Shown here: positions 16,001 through 24,438 of the stretch, one piece after another | How the letters are laid out: each line of letters starts with the position of its first letter | How positions within the stretch are numbered: position 1 is the first letter of the stretch | Origin: Fimbriiglobus ruber | GTDB lineage: Bacteria > Planctomycetota > Planctomycetia > Gemmatales > Gemmataceae | Assembly: GCF_002197845.1 (NCBI RefSeq) | Contig: NZ_NIDE01000017.1 | Span: 1,100,712 to 1,164,711 of the forward strand | Length of the DNA: 64,000 bases | Direction of reading: 5' to 3' | Notes under the pieces: model-generated | Seen by the model: only the letters and a program-made list of their open reading frames with translations | Databases searched by the model: none | Told to the model about the DNA's origin: nothing | Position numbers and translations under genes: made by a program

Positions 16001-19000
16001 CACGGCCCTCCGCCGGGTCGCGCGGAAGACCTGGGATTTCTTCGAGACGTTCGTCGGGCCCGACGACAACTGGCTCCCGCCGGACAATTACCAGGAAGCT
16101 CCGCTCGGCGTCGTCGCCCACCGCACGTCGCCGACGAACATCGGCCTTTACATGCTCGCCGTCGTGGCCGCCCACGACATGGGGTACGTCACCCTCCGGG
16201 AAATCGTTGACCGGCTCGAACGCACGTTCGACACCCTGGACAAGCTGGAAAAACACCAGGGCCACTTCCTGAACTGGTATGAAACGAACACCCGGGCGAC
16301 CCTCCACCCGGCTTACGTCTCGACCGTGGACAGCGGCAACTTCCTGGCGTGCCTGCTCGCTCTGAAGCACGCGCTGGTGGAACTGGCTGTCACCCCTCCG
16401 GTGCCGGCCGTCGCGTTCGACGGCCTGACGGACACACTCGCTCTTGTCAAGGAAAAGTGGGCCAAGGTCGGGCCGAGTGCGGCCGACGGGGCGCGGAAAA
16501 AGGTCGACGTCGCGCTCGCCGACGCGGACGCCGCGGTCCTGGCGGGGACCGACCTCATGCGCGTATTCACCCCCCCACCCCCCCCTTCGCAAGGGGGGGC
16601 TCCTCGATCTTCCCCCCTTGCGAAGGGGGGACACAGGGGGGTTCTCATGCGCGTCAAGAAGTTGGCCGAAGTTCTCGCGGTCGCCGTGCGGGCCGCCGTC
16701 GAGCCGGAGGATCCGACGGGCCGCTGGGCCGACCGATTCGAAACGCTGGCCAACCGGCACCACGACGCGGCGACCGCCGGCGAAGAGACCGCCAGCGCGT
16801 TGAGGCGGATCGCCGAGCGGGCCGAGCGGTACGCGGCCGACATGGATTTCCGGTTCCTGTACAACACCACCCGCGACCTCTTCTCCATCGGCTTCAACGC
16901 CACCACCGGACGGCTCGACACGGCCCACTACGACCTCCTCGCGTCCGAGGCCGCGATCGCCAGTTTCCTCGCGGTCGCCCGCGGCCAGGTTCCCCGGCGG
17001 CACTGGTTCCAACTCGCCCGGCTCACCACCCGCGCAGCCGGCGAGATCGCCCTCGTGTCGTGGGGCGGGACGATGTTCGAATACCTGATGCCCCGGCTCC
17101 TGCTCCCGGGGCCGAAGGGCGTGCTGCTCGACCAGGCCCAGCGGGCAGCCGTCGCCCGGCAGATCGAGTACGGCCACGAGATCGGCCTCCCGTGGGGTAT
17201 TTCGGAGTCCGGGTTCGCGCTCTTCGACGCCGGCCAGGTCTACCAGTACCAGTCGTTCGGTGTGCCCGGACTCGGCCTGAAACGCGGGCTGGAGAAGGAC
17301 CGCGTCGTCGCTCCTTACGCCACGTTGCTCGCTGTCGATGTCGACCCGACGGCCGCCCTGGCCAACATGGCGCACCTCCGGCTCGACGGGGGCGAGGGGC
17401 CTTACGGGTTCTACGAGGCCCTCGACTACACGCCGGCCCGGGTGCCGGCCAACGCCCGCTGTCAGGTCGTCCGGTCGTACATGGCGCACCACCAGGGGAT
17501 GGGGTTCGTCGCGATCGTGAATCGTCTGACCGGCGGAATCATGCGGCGGCGCCTCCGCGCCGAGCCGGCGGTCCGGGCGGCCGAACTCCTGTTGGAAGAG
17601 CGCGTGCCTTACGACGCCCCGGTCGTCCCGATGGAAGGCCCCGCGCCGGAGACCGCGCGCGTGGTCGCCCCCGAGTACCCGTCCCGCCGGCGGATCACCA
17701 CCCCCGACACAGTCGTCCCCCGCGCGCACTTGCTATCGAACGGGAACTACACGGTCGCGATCACGAACGCCGGGGGCGGATTCTCCCGCCGCGGCGACCT
17801 GGACGTGACCCGGTGGCGGGCCGACCTGACGACCGACCAGTACGGCCAGTTCATTTACGTCCGCGACCGGAAGACGGGCGCGACGTGGTCCGCCGGGTAC
17901 CAACCGACGCGGCGGCGGCCGGAGGCGTATGAAGTCACATTCGGGCTCGACAAAGCAGACATCCGTCGCGTGGACGACGGGATCGAAACGCTGCTCGAAG
18001 TGACTGTGGTCCCGGACCAGGATATCGAAATCCGCAAGGTGACGCTGACCAACTTGGGTATCCGTCCCCGCGAACTGGACGTGACGAGCTACGCGGAAAT
18101 TGTGCTTCAAACGCACGCGGCTGATGTCGCACACCCGGCGTTCGGCAAGCTATTCCTGGAAACCGAATGGCTCCCGGACCACACGGCCCTGCTCTGCCGG
18201 TGGCGTCCCCGCTCGCCCTCGCAAAGCCCCGTCTGGGCGGTCCACGCCCTGGCGACTGACGCCCGCGATGGCGTGGTGACCTGGGAAACGGATCGCGCGC
18301 GATTCCTGGGGCGACGGCGAACACCGGCCGACCCGGTCGCCCTCGCGGACCGGGGTGCGGAACTGTCGGGCACGACCGGGGCCGTCCTCGACCCGGCATT
18401 CGCAATCCGGAAGCAGCTCACGCTCGCGCCCGGCGAGAAGGCGACCGTGACCTTTTCGACCGGCGTGGTGGCGACCCGCGAGGCGGCCGTCTCCCTGGCC
18501 GATCAGTACCACGCCCCGCAAGCCGTCGCGCGGGCGTTCGAGTTGGCGTGGGCTCACGCCCGGATCGAACTCCAGCACACCCACGTCCGGCCGGAAGACG
18601 TCCACCTCTTCCAACGTCTGGCCGGTTACTTACTGTTCCCGGTGGGGCCGCTGCGCGCCCCCGCGGCCACGCTCGCCGCGAACACCCTCGGGCAGTCCGG
18701 GCTGTGGAAGTTCGGGATCTCGGGCGACCTGCCGATCCTGGTTCTCCAGGTGCATGGGCCGAACGGGATGCTCCACTTCCGGCAGCTTCTGGAAGCCCAC
18801 TCGTACTGGCGGTCCAAGGGATTGAAGGTCGATCTGGTCGCCCTGTTGGAAAACGCGGGCGGGTACCACGACGAACTCCAGGCCGAGGCCGTCAACCTCG
18901 TGCGAGCGAGTGGGTGGCCGGACCGAATCGACCAGCCGGGCGGCGTGTTCCTTCGCAAGGGCTGGCAGATGGAGGCGCCCGACCGGACCCTCCTGCTCGC

Positions 19001-21599
19001 CGCCGCCCGGGTCGTCGTCGACGACCGTAAGGGGGCACTTGGGACCCAAGCCGAGACGGCCACCCCCCCCCGCGCCCTACCCACCCGGCGGGTCGCCCAG
19101 GTGCCCGTAGCCATTCGTGCTGAGGCGCCCGCGCGGCCGGACGACCTCAAGTTCCGCAACGGGCTCGGCGGGTTCTCGCGCGACGGCCGCGAGTACGTCA
19201 TCGCGCCCGACCGGCCCGACGCGGCCCCGCCCGCACCCTGGTCGAACGTCATGGCCAATCCGGCCGCCGGCTTCCTGGTGACCGACAGCGGGGGCGGGTT
19301 TACGTGGGCCGGGAACAGTCAGTCGAACCGGCTCACCCCCTGGAGCAACGACCCACTCGCGGACCCGCCCGGGGACGCGATCTACCTCCAGGACGATGCG
19401 AGCGGCGGTCTCTGGTGCCCGACGCCCTTACCCGTTCGCGACCGCAACCCGTTCGTGGTGCGCCACGGGCAGGGGTATTCGGTGTTCGAGCGCGTCGTCC
19501 AGGGCGTCGAACACGAGCTGACTGTGTTCGTCCCGCCGACCGACCCGGTCAAAGTGTCGATTCTGAGACTGCGGAACACCGGGTCGAAGCCCCGCAAGTT
19601 CGTCGTCGCGTACTACGCCGAGTGGGTACTCGGGACGAGCCGTGAGGTGACGGCTCAACACATCGTCACCGAAGCGGACACCGGGACCAGCGCGATCTTC
19701 GCCCGCAACCCGTTCAACCCCGATTTCCCCACGCACGTCGGGTTCGCGGCGACCAGCCTACACGGGGTCACGGTCACGGGCGACCGCACCGAGTTCCTCG
19801 GCCGCAACTCCTCGCTGGCCGCCCCTGCGTCGTTCGACCGGATCGCACTGTCCGGGCGCGTGGGGCCGGGGTTGGACCCGTGCGCCGCCATACGGGGCAC
19901 CGTCACGATCGCGCCCGGGGCGGAAGAGGTGATCGTGTTCGCCCTCGGGCAGACGCCGGACGTCGAAGCGGCCCGCCGGCTGATTCGTACTTACACCGCG
20001 CCCGCGATGGCGACCGCCTCGTTAAAAGAAGTCATCGCCCGGTGGGACGCGATCTGCGGCGCCGTCCGCGTGCGCACGCCGGACCCGGCCTTCGACATGC
20101 TCATGAACCGCTGGCTGGTCTACCAGACGCTCGCCTGTAGGGTCTGGGGACGGTCGGCGTTCTACCAGTCCGGCGGCGCGTACGGGTTCCGCGACCAGTT
20201 GCAGGACGTGGCCGCGCTCGTTCACGCCGCTCCCGGCGAGGCCCGCGCGCACCTGCTCCGCGCGGCCCGCCGGCAGTTCCTCGAAGGCGACGTCCAACAC
20301 TGGTGGCACGAGCCGGCCGGCAACGGCGTCCGGACGCGGTTCAGTGACGACTTCCTTTGGCTGCCTTACGTCGTTTGCCACTACATCGACGTGACCGGCG
20401 ACACGGGCGTTCTCGCCGAGGTGCTGCCGTTCCTGTCTGCCCCGGTGCTGGGGCCGGACGAACACGAGCGGTACGCCGTCCCGGCCATTTCGGAGCAGAC
20501 GGGCACGCTGTTCGAACACTGCGTCCGGGCGTTGAACCACGGGTGGCAACTCGGCCAACACGGGCTGCCGCTCATGGGCATCGGCGACTGGAACGACGGG
20601 ATGAGCGCCGTCGGCGTCGGCGGCCGCGGGGAGAGCGTCTGGGTGGCGTGGTTCCAGATCGTCTGCCTGACGGGCTTCGCCAAACTGGCCGACCGTAAAC
20701 CTGACACAGATCTCGCCCACACCTTACGCAGTCGCGCGGAGCAACTTCGTGAGGCGGTCGAAGCTCAGGCTTACGACGGCGAGTGGTACCGCCGGGCGTA
20801 CTTCGACGACGGCACGCCGCTCGGGTCGAAGGTCAACGACGAGTGCCGGATCGACTCGATCGTCCAGACGTGGGCCGTCATCTCGGGGGTAGCCGACCCC
20901 GCGCGGGCGGCGTCCGGCATGGCGGAGGTCATGAAACAGCTCGTGAAGCCGGCAGAGCGGTTGGTTCTGCTCTTCGACCCGCCGTTCGACACCGGCCCGC
21001 TCCAACCGGGTTACATCAAGGGCTACGTCCCCGGCGTCCGCGAGAACGGCGGCCAGTACACGCACGCGGCGACCTGGGTGGTCAAAGCCCTTGCGGAACT
21101 CGGGCGGGGCGCGGACGCCGTCGCCGTGTACGACATGCTGAACCCGGTCCGTCTGACCGACTCGGAAGTCGCGGTCGCCCGCTACCGGGGCGAACCCTAC
21201 GTCCTCGCCGGCGACGTCTACGGCCGCCCGCCGCACGTGGGCCGGGCGGGGTGGACGTGGTACACCGGCTCGGCCGCCTGGATGTACCGCGTCGGGCTGG
21301 AAGACATCCTGGGCCTGCACCGCACCGGCGACCGCCTGCGAATCGAGCCCTCGATCCCGCCGTCTTGGCCCGAGTTCCAGATCGACTACCGCTTCGGGCA
21401 AACCACCTACCAGATCCGGGTCGAGAACGGGATGGGCCTGGGTCGAGGCGCCACGCGGGTTCTGCACAACGGCGTCGAACTTCCGGACGGCTGTGTGCTC
21501 TTGAAGGACGATGGCGGGGTCCACGACGTGGTCGTCGCGGCCGACGGCGAGCATGCCCGTGGTGGCGAACGGAAGCCGACCGCGACTGTGGGTTCGTGA
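13050..21599 (+). CDS. ndvB: Cyclic beta-1,2-glucan synthase-like protein (GT84-glycoamylase-GH94)
   Basis: 2,849 aa, about the length of rhizobial/Brucella NdvB/Cgs (~2,830-2,870). The N-terminal ~390 residues precede a membrane helix pair (~397-446). A GT84 glycosyltransferase domain follows (~465-790) with LTLDADTVLP (~604), GRGTFTGKGLYDVDAF (~690) and REHRWVRGDWQ (~757). More helices lie at ~805-850 and ~925-970. Then come a glycoamylase-type domain (~1330-1510; PWGISESGFALFD, YMAHHQGMGFVAI) and GH94 beta-sandwich and (alpha/alpha)6 domains (~1555-2780), including catalytic-loop GIGDWNDGMSAVG (~2510). In known homologues the first part primes, elongates and cyclises UDP-glucose-derived beta-1,2-glucan at the inner membrane and the GH94 part trims chain length by phosphorolysis. 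ATG 13050 is preferred over TTG 13008. A 90-bp in-frame palindromic insertion lies at residues ~1172-1202. Confidence 0.9.
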   Translation: MADLSTDSAVSGVHSIYQCPSPLRLEVAGQAVLLQVMRELADASRAATPPGTANLLRRFRDNARRLEFAYRTLSLRSARGEPVPADAEWLLDNYYVIGDVVREVEVDLPGGYYRELPALAGGPFGGLPRVYPLALALLVYTDSGPTEETVREAVRTYQEVAPLSTGELWAVPTMLRLGLLENLRRLADQIVDTVTHHETAKTAIAHAHGGRHHRLPEPPADAIAVAVWEQLRDHEPPPGPGADALHGWTARHLADPAQVQHREFIRQAANQVSIGNSITSLRLLGVIDWPAFFEATSLVEAQLRTDPAGIYQRQNFATRDRCRRAVESLARGSRKSEVDVARAALREAEGHSDDPVRGQAGWVLIGDGRREFERQVNYRAPWRTAYREWVLAHPNTTYFTLMTVMTLALAAVALLAGGGWLAIVAFGAVFLPASELAVALTNFVVCRLVPPRVLPKMDFKAGIPEECETVVVMPTLLIRPSQGGDLAARLELHYLSCSDPRLIFALLTDFADAPTETTPDDDACVQAALDAIQTLNEQYAAVGSPRFFLFHRRRQFNEAEGCWMGWERKRGKLDEFNRLLRGATDTSYAVVSHPADELPHVRFVLTLDADTVLPRDAARQMIATLAHPLNRPRLSADGRRVEAGYAILQPRVSFLYQTGFRSWFARLFAGSAGVDPYSAAVSDTYMDLFGRGTFTGKGLYDVDAFDATAGRAFPDNHILSHDLIESNHARCALATDIEVFDEFPARYHAFARREHRWVRGDWQLLPWLGPTVPVPGGGRAKNVLPLLERWKVVDNLRRSVVPLGAILLLVLGWAVLPGPAWAWTVAALAPFLFPAVMFSVEAALHTLGGGGVRALFARSRFYLGNTLGQAALQIVFLANQAWTAADAIVRTLYRLAVSRRHLLEWETAAATESRLGTGVLPFVWAMAPACVFAVIVAVVVAWVAPENLSAAGPVLLAWFISPLVAYVVSRPRDVSDKPLAAADRTALRRVARKTWDFFETFVGPDDNWLPPDNYQEAPLGVVAHRTSPTNIGLYMLAVVAAHDMGYVTLREIVDRLERTFDTLDKLEKHQGHFLNWYETNTRATLHPAYVSTVDSGNFLACLLALKHALVELAVTPPVPAVAFDGLTDTLALVKEKWAKVGPSAADGARKKVDVALADADAAVLAGTDLMRVFTPPPPPSQGGAPRSSPLAKGGHRGVLMRVKKLAEVLAVAVRAAVEPEDPTGRWADRFETLANRHHDAATAGEETASALRRIAERAERYAADMDFRFLYNTTRDLFSIGFNATTGRLDTAHYDLLASEAAIASFLAVARGQVPRRHWFQLARLTTRAAGEIALVSWGGTMFEYLMPRLLLPGPKGVLLDQAQRAAVARQIEYGHEIGLPWGISESGFALFDAGQVYQYQSFGVPGLGLKRGLEKDRVVAPYATLLAVDVDPTAALANMAHLRLDGGEGPYGFYEALDYTPARVPANARCQVVRSYMAHHQGMGFVAIVNRLTGGIMRRRLRAEPAVRAAELLLEERVPYDAPVVPMEGPAPETARVVAPEYPSRRRITTPDTVVPRAHLLSNGNYTVAITNAGGGFSRRGDLDVTRWRADLTTDQYGQFIYVRDRKTGATWSAGYQPTRRRPEAYEVTFGLDKADIRRVDDGIETLLEVTVVPDQDIEIRKVTLTNLGIRPRELDVTSYAEIVLQTHAADVAHPAFGKLFLETEWLPDHTALLCRWRPRSPSQSPVWAVHALATDARDGVVTWETDRARFLGRRRTPADPVALADRGAELSGTTGAVLDPAFAIRKQLTLAPGEKATVTFSTGVVATREAAVSLADQYHAPQAVARAFELAWAHARIELQHTHVRPEDVHLFQRLAGYLLFPVGPLRAPAATLAANTLGQSGLWKFGISGDLPILVLQVHGPNGMLHFRQLLEAHSYWRSKGLKVDLVALLENAGGYHDELQAEAVNLVRASGWPDRIDQPGGVFLRKGWQMEAPDRTLLLAAARVVVDDRKGALGTQAETATPPRALPTRRVAQVPVAIRAEAPARPDDLKFRNGLGGFSRDGREYVIAPDRPDAAPPAPWSNVMANPAAGFLVTDSGGGFTWAGNSQSNRLTPWSNDPLADPPGDAIYLQDDASGGLWCPTPLPVRDRNPFVVRHGQGYSVFERVVQGVEHELTVFVPPTDPVKVSILRLRNTGSKPRKFVVAYYAEWVLGTSREVTAQHIVTEADTGTSAIFARNPFNPDFPTHVGFAATSLHGVTVTGDRTEFLGRNSSLAAPASFDRIALSGRVGPGLDPCAAIRGTVTIAPGAEEVIVFALGQTPDVEAARRLIRTYTAPAMATASLKEVIARWDAICGAVRVRTPDPAFDMLMNRWLVYQTLACRVWGRSAFYQSGGAYGFRDQLQDVAALVHAAPGEARAHLLRAARRQFLEGDVQHWWHEPAGNGVRTRFSDDFLWLPYVVCHYIDVTGDTGVLAEVLPFLSAPVLGPDEHERYAVPAISEQTGTLFEHCVRALNHGWQLGQHGLPLMGIGDWNDGMSAVGVGGRGESVWVAWFQIVCLTGFAKLADRKPDTDLAHTLRSRAEQLREAVEAQAYDGEWYRRAYFDDGTPLGSKVNDECRIDSIVQTWAVISGVADPARAASGMAEVMKQLVKPAERLVLLFDPPFDTGPLQPGYIKGYVPGVRENGGQYTHAATWVVKALAELGRGADAVAVYDMLNPVRLTDSEVAVARYRGEPYVLAGDVYGRPPHVGRAGWTWYTGSAAWMYRVGLEDILGLHRTGDRLRIEPSIPPSWPEFQIDYRFGQTTYQIRVENGMGLGRGATRVLHNGVELPDGCVLLKDDGGVHDVVVAADGEHARGGERKPTATVGS
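16554..16654. mobile_element. 90-bp palindromic insertion with 11-bp direct flanks inside ndvB-like gene
   Basis: CTCATGCGCGT occurs at 16554-16564 and again at 16644-16654, exactly 90 bp apart. Between the copies is an inverted repeat of C- and G-runs built on CCCCCTTCGCAAGGGG and its inverse CCCCCTTGCGAAGGGG. This is the signature of a REP/MITE-like miniature element with a target-site duplication. 90 bp is 30 codons, so the glucan synthase stays in frame and gains a Pro/Gly-rich loop (MRVFTPPPPPSQGG... to MRV again). Confidence 0.8.
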
Positions 21600-21643
21600 C
21601 GGGCTCCAATCCAACACGAGCCCAACGTCAGACAGCCCGAAGT

Positions 21644-21739
21644 AAATATCCCGCCGCAATCGCCCCCTGCCTGGGCGCTCGGCGCGGGTCTCCGACCCCG
21701 CCGAGCGCCCAGGCAGGGGGCGATTGCGGCGGGATATTT
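21644..21739. repeat. Near-perfect 96-bp palindrome after the glucan synthase
   Basis: AAATATCCCGCCGCAATCGC at the left is mirrored by the inverse ending GGGATATTT at the right. The arms are ~46 bp each, with a single bulged C and a three-base loop. The core is shared with the element at 4731-4946. It starts 44 bp after the ndvB-like stop and could act as a transcript terminus or stabiliser. Confidence 0.85.
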
Positions 21740-21945
21740 ACGCCCTTCCACCTCTGCCCTCATGAGCCTTGTTTCCAATCCGTGGCTGAAGTCGGAGTCG
21801 GTGCCTTGGGTGGTCGAAATTTCGGTTCCGTGCAGGACGAGAGAAGCAAAAACTGCGTAGTGCGAATTTTAATTGGCATTCGTTTTCCTTGCACCTTCGT
21901 CTCTGTGGTCTTTCCCGAATTCGCCCGGTCCTGAGGAGAACAGTC
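21740..21945. other. Leader region of the small basic protein gene
   Basis: Begins with a fragment (CACCTCTGCC, then CTCATGAG at ~21750-21767) shared with the repeat at ~4725-4946. The rest has an AT-rich stretch around 21850-21890 that could hold the promoter for the gene at 21946. No coding sequence is seen. Confidence 0.4.
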
Positions 21946-22251
21946 ATGCCTCGCGGAGACAAATCGAAATACACGGACAAACAGAAGCGGCAGGCCGAAC
22001 ACATCGAAGAAGGCTACGAGCAGCGCGGGGTGCCGGAAGAGGAAGCAGCCCGCCGTGCGTGGGCGACCGTTAACAACGAGTCCGGCGGCGGTAAGCTCTC
22101 GGGCAGCGGACGCGGTCAGCCCGAATCGCACGCCTCAAGTGAGAAGGGTGGCAAGAAGGGCGGGGCCGCGTCCGCTGCCCGGAGCCCGGAAGCTCGGTCG
22201 GCGTCCGCCAAGAAGGCCGCCGCGACCCGCAAGCGCAACCAGGCGAGTTAG
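21946..22251 (+). CDS. Small basic 'plasmid stabilization'-type protein
   Basis: 101 aa. The N-terminal half PRGDKSKYTDKQKRQAEHIE followed by EGYEQRGVPEEEAARRAWATVN matches a small family often labelled plasmid stabilization or ChaB-region protein in databases, without proven function. The C-terminal half is a low-complexity Gly/Ser/Ala/Lys tail (EKGGKKGGAASAARSP, SAKKAAATRKRNQ), similar to histone-H1-like tails, and could bind nucleic acid. GAGGAG lies nine bases before the ATG at 21946. It stands alone, convergent with the esterase gene, with only 7 bp between the two stop codons. Confidence 0.8.
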   Translation: MPRGDKSKYTDKQKRQAEHIEEGYEQRGVPEEEAARRAWATVNNESGGGKLSGSGRGQPESHASSEKGGKKGGAASAARSPEARSASAKKAAATRKRNQAS

Positions 22252-22258
22252 CCGGAAT

Positions 22259-23242
22259 TCATCGGAGAGAGGCAAAAAAGCTCCACACCTCGGCCGGACC
22301 GTTAATGGCGGATGACACTTTGCCGAGGATGCGTTGCGGCCGGTAGACGGGTTGGGGAATAACGTGACCACCACCGTGGACCGCAACGAGTACCACTTCG
22401 GCTTTGCCCGGCACGTGCCACCGGGTTTTCTCGACCCACGTTCCGTCCGTCTGACCCTCGGCTGGAATGCTCGACTCTTCGGGCGTGGGTGAGCCCGCGA
22501 GACCCGCGAAGTATTCAGCACTCGCGCGCGAGGAACGCACCGTCCCCCGGTTCCCGAAGCCGGCAATCGTGACGGTGCCGCCCCCGAACGGATTAATCGG
22601 GTCTTTGGTCCCGTTAACGATCATCACAGGTACGGGCTTCCTCGTGAGCCGGCAGTCGCAGTTGTCGTCGGTCGGTAGGCTGGCGGCGAAGACGGCGATG
22701 GCGGAGACGCGGTCCGGATGTTCCAGTGCCATGCGGTACGCGAAATGGCCGCCGTTCGAATACCCGACGGCGAACACGCGGGCGGGGTCGGTGCCGATTG
22801 TCTCTCGTAGGCGGTCGGTCAGCGCGGTGCAGAACCCGATATCGTCGACGTTGAGTTGTCTAGCCGGGTAGCTGGCCGTTTTGCGGCAGTCGTTCCAATT
22901 CTTCTCAAACCCGTTCGGGTAGACCACCACGAAGCCGTGTTCGTCCGCGAGGCGATCGAACTCGTAGCCCGTGGCGACGCGGATGTCGGCCCCGGTTTGA
23001 CTCGAACCGTGGAAGACGAGAACGAGTGGGGGCGATGGGGGGACGTGCGCGGGCACGTAGAGCAGGTAACTGCGGTCGAGGGCGCCCACCCGGATCGTTC
23101 CCAATTGAACCGTCGAACTCAAAGGCGGAGGAGGAGGCGTCGGGGCGTAGAGCAGGTAAACCGCCGCGATCAAAATTAGCGCGAAAAAGCAAACAACGAC
23201 CAGCAACAGGTTCCGCGGCCAACGTCTGGCGAACAACTTCAT
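22259..23242 (-). CDS. CE1/LpqC-type esterase (PHB depolymerase-like alpha/beta hydrolase)
   Basis: 327 aa. One N-terminal membrane helix (NLLLVVVCFFALILIAAVY) is followed by a Pro-rich linker and an extracytoplasmic alpha/beta-hydrolase domain. The oxyanion motif LVLVFHGSSQTG and the nucleophile elbow GYSNGG (serine ~165) are clear, as is NDCRKTASYPARQLNVDDIGF, typical of LpqC/feruloyl-esterase-like poly(3-hydroxybutyrate) depolymerase family members. A late Asp in NGTKDPINPF and His in AVHGGGHVIPQP complete the likely triad. It would hydrolyse an ester outside the cytoplasm, perhaps on a plant-derived polymer, but the substrate is not determined by sequence. The ATG at 23242 immediately precedes a positively charged MKLFARRWPR. 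Confidence 0.9.
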   Translation of the reverse strand: MKLFARRWPRNLLLVVVCFFALILIAAVYLLYAPTPPPPPLSSTVQLGTIRVGALDRSYLLYVPAHVPPSPPLVLVFHGSSQTGADIRVATGYEFDRLADEHGFVVVYPNGFEKNWNDCRKTASYPARQLNVDDIGFCTALTDRLRETIGTDPARVFAVGYSNGGHFAYRMALEHPDRVSAIAVFAASLPTDDNCDCRLTRKPVPVMIVNGTKDPINPFGGGTVTIAGFGNRGTVRSSRASAEYFAGLAGSPTPEESSIPAEGQTDGTWVEKTRWHVPGKAEVVLVAVHGGGHVIPQPVYRPQRILGKVSSAINGPAEVWSFFASLR

Positions 23243-23477
23243 CTGGCATTTCTCCTCGAAACTCCCGCCCGACGCCAGTCGCAGTTGTGAATTCGTTTGA
23301 AACCTTCAGGCATTTTTGCGCGGCCGGTGCGCGACGTGTGAGAACTGCTGCGGCCGTGCCCCATTGTTGGAAAGTCACTGTCTTCGGCAACGAACCTGCT
23401 CGCGGTGGTGGATTCCGGATAAACTCGATTTACGAGGTTCCTCGCCCGTCTTCCGATACTTTCGAGACGCACCAATC

Positions 23478-24272
23478 ATGGCTGGCAAAACCGGGAAGCG
23501 CTCGTCTCGCGCGGCCGAACCGACCACCCTCTCCCTGTTCCCGGACGAACCCGCCCTGGACCCGGCGGCCGCCCTCGCCGCTGCCCCGCCGGGCGTGCCG
23601 GACTCGTGGGCGCGGGCGTTGGGGTCGGAGTTCATCGCTCCGTACTTCGCCGACCTGCAGAAATTCGTCGCCGGGGAGCGCCAGGAGTACGACATCTACC
23701 CGCCCGAAGAGGACGTGTACAACGCCTTCCGGTACACGCCGCTCGACGACGTGCGGGTCGTCATCCTCGGGCAAGACCCGTACCCGAACCCGGGTCAGGG
23801 GCACGGGCTCTGCTTCTCCGTCAAGCCCGGCGTCGTCCTGCCGGGGTCGCTGCGCAATATTTACCGCGAACTGCAAAGCGACCTCAGCATCCCGCCCGCC
23901 AAGCACGGCTACCTCGTTTCGTGGGCCAAGCAGGGCGTACTGCTGCTCAACACCGTCCTCACCGTCCGCGCCGGCAAGCCGGCCTCACACGCAAACAAGG
24001 GTTGGGAGACGTTCACCCACGCCGCCTTGCGGGCAGTCGATATGTTGCCGCGGAAGGTGGTGTTCGTACTCTGGGGCAGCCACGCCCAGAAGAAAACGGC
24101 CATCATCGACACCAGCCGGCACACCATCATCACGTCCGCACACCCGTCGCCGCTGTCCGCGAGCAACGGCTTCTTCGGCAGCAAGCCGTTCTCGAAGGTG
24201 AACGCCGCGCTGGAAGGGGCCGGCGAGCCGACGATCGACTGGAAGTTGCCGGAGAAGGTGGTGGAAGAGTAA
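23478..24272 (+). CDS. ung: Uracil-DNA glycosylase (family 1)
   Basis: 264 aa; removes uracil from DNA and starts base-excision repair. Family-1 signatures are complete: the water-activating motif [17 protein letters not shown] (Asp ~101), the pocket stretch [25 protein letters not shown] and the leucine-loop motif [18 protein letters not shown] with catalytic His (~222). It has a ~45-residue N-terminal extension starting with the basic [15 protein letters not shown], longer than in E. coli. The ATG at 23478 is the first that gives a sensible start. Its end is separated from the convergent histidine kinase gene only by a palindromic element. Confidence 0.97.
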   Translation: MAGKTGKRSSRAAEPTTLSLFPDEPALDPAAALAAAPPGVPDSWARALGSEFIAPYFADLQKFVAGERQEYDIYPPEEDVYNAFRYTPLDDVRVVILGQDPYPNPGQGHGLCFSVKPGVVLPGSLRNIYRELQSDLSIPPAKHGYLVSWAKQGVLLLNTVLTVRAGKPASHANKGWETFTHAALRAVDMLPRKVVFVLWGSHAQKKTAIIDTSRHTIITSAHPSPLSASNGFFGSKPFSKVNAALEGAGEPTIDWKLPEKVVEE

Positions 24273-24280
24273 CGGCCGCC

Positions 24281-24436
24281 GTCCCGGGATACTTCGCGAA
24301 CCCCGGGCTCTGTTCTGCAACGCTTTCAGCGTAAAAACCAGAACCGCACCCCTCAACAGACCCGATCATACCAGGTCTTGGTACGCTGAAAGCGTTACAC
24401 AATACAGCCCGGGGTTCGCGTAGCGTACCCCGGGAC
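24281..24436. repeat. Long-arm palindromic element, copy 1 of 2
   Basis: Begins GTCCCGGG and ends CCCGGGAC. Inside, AACCCCGGGCT and AACGCTTTCAGCGT on the left are mirrored by ACGCTGAAAGCGTT and AGCCCGGGGTTCGCG on the right, with several mismatches. The same ordered blocks occur in the element at 46544-46724, so this is a dispersed family. Here it fills the gap between the convergent ung and histidine-kinase genes. Confidence 0.85.
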
Positions 24437-24438
24437 AG

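Noticed and set aside
15930-17729. Minus-strand 599-codon frame inside the glucan synthase
   Set aside because: No motifs, shadow composition, fully contained in a gene with clear domains.
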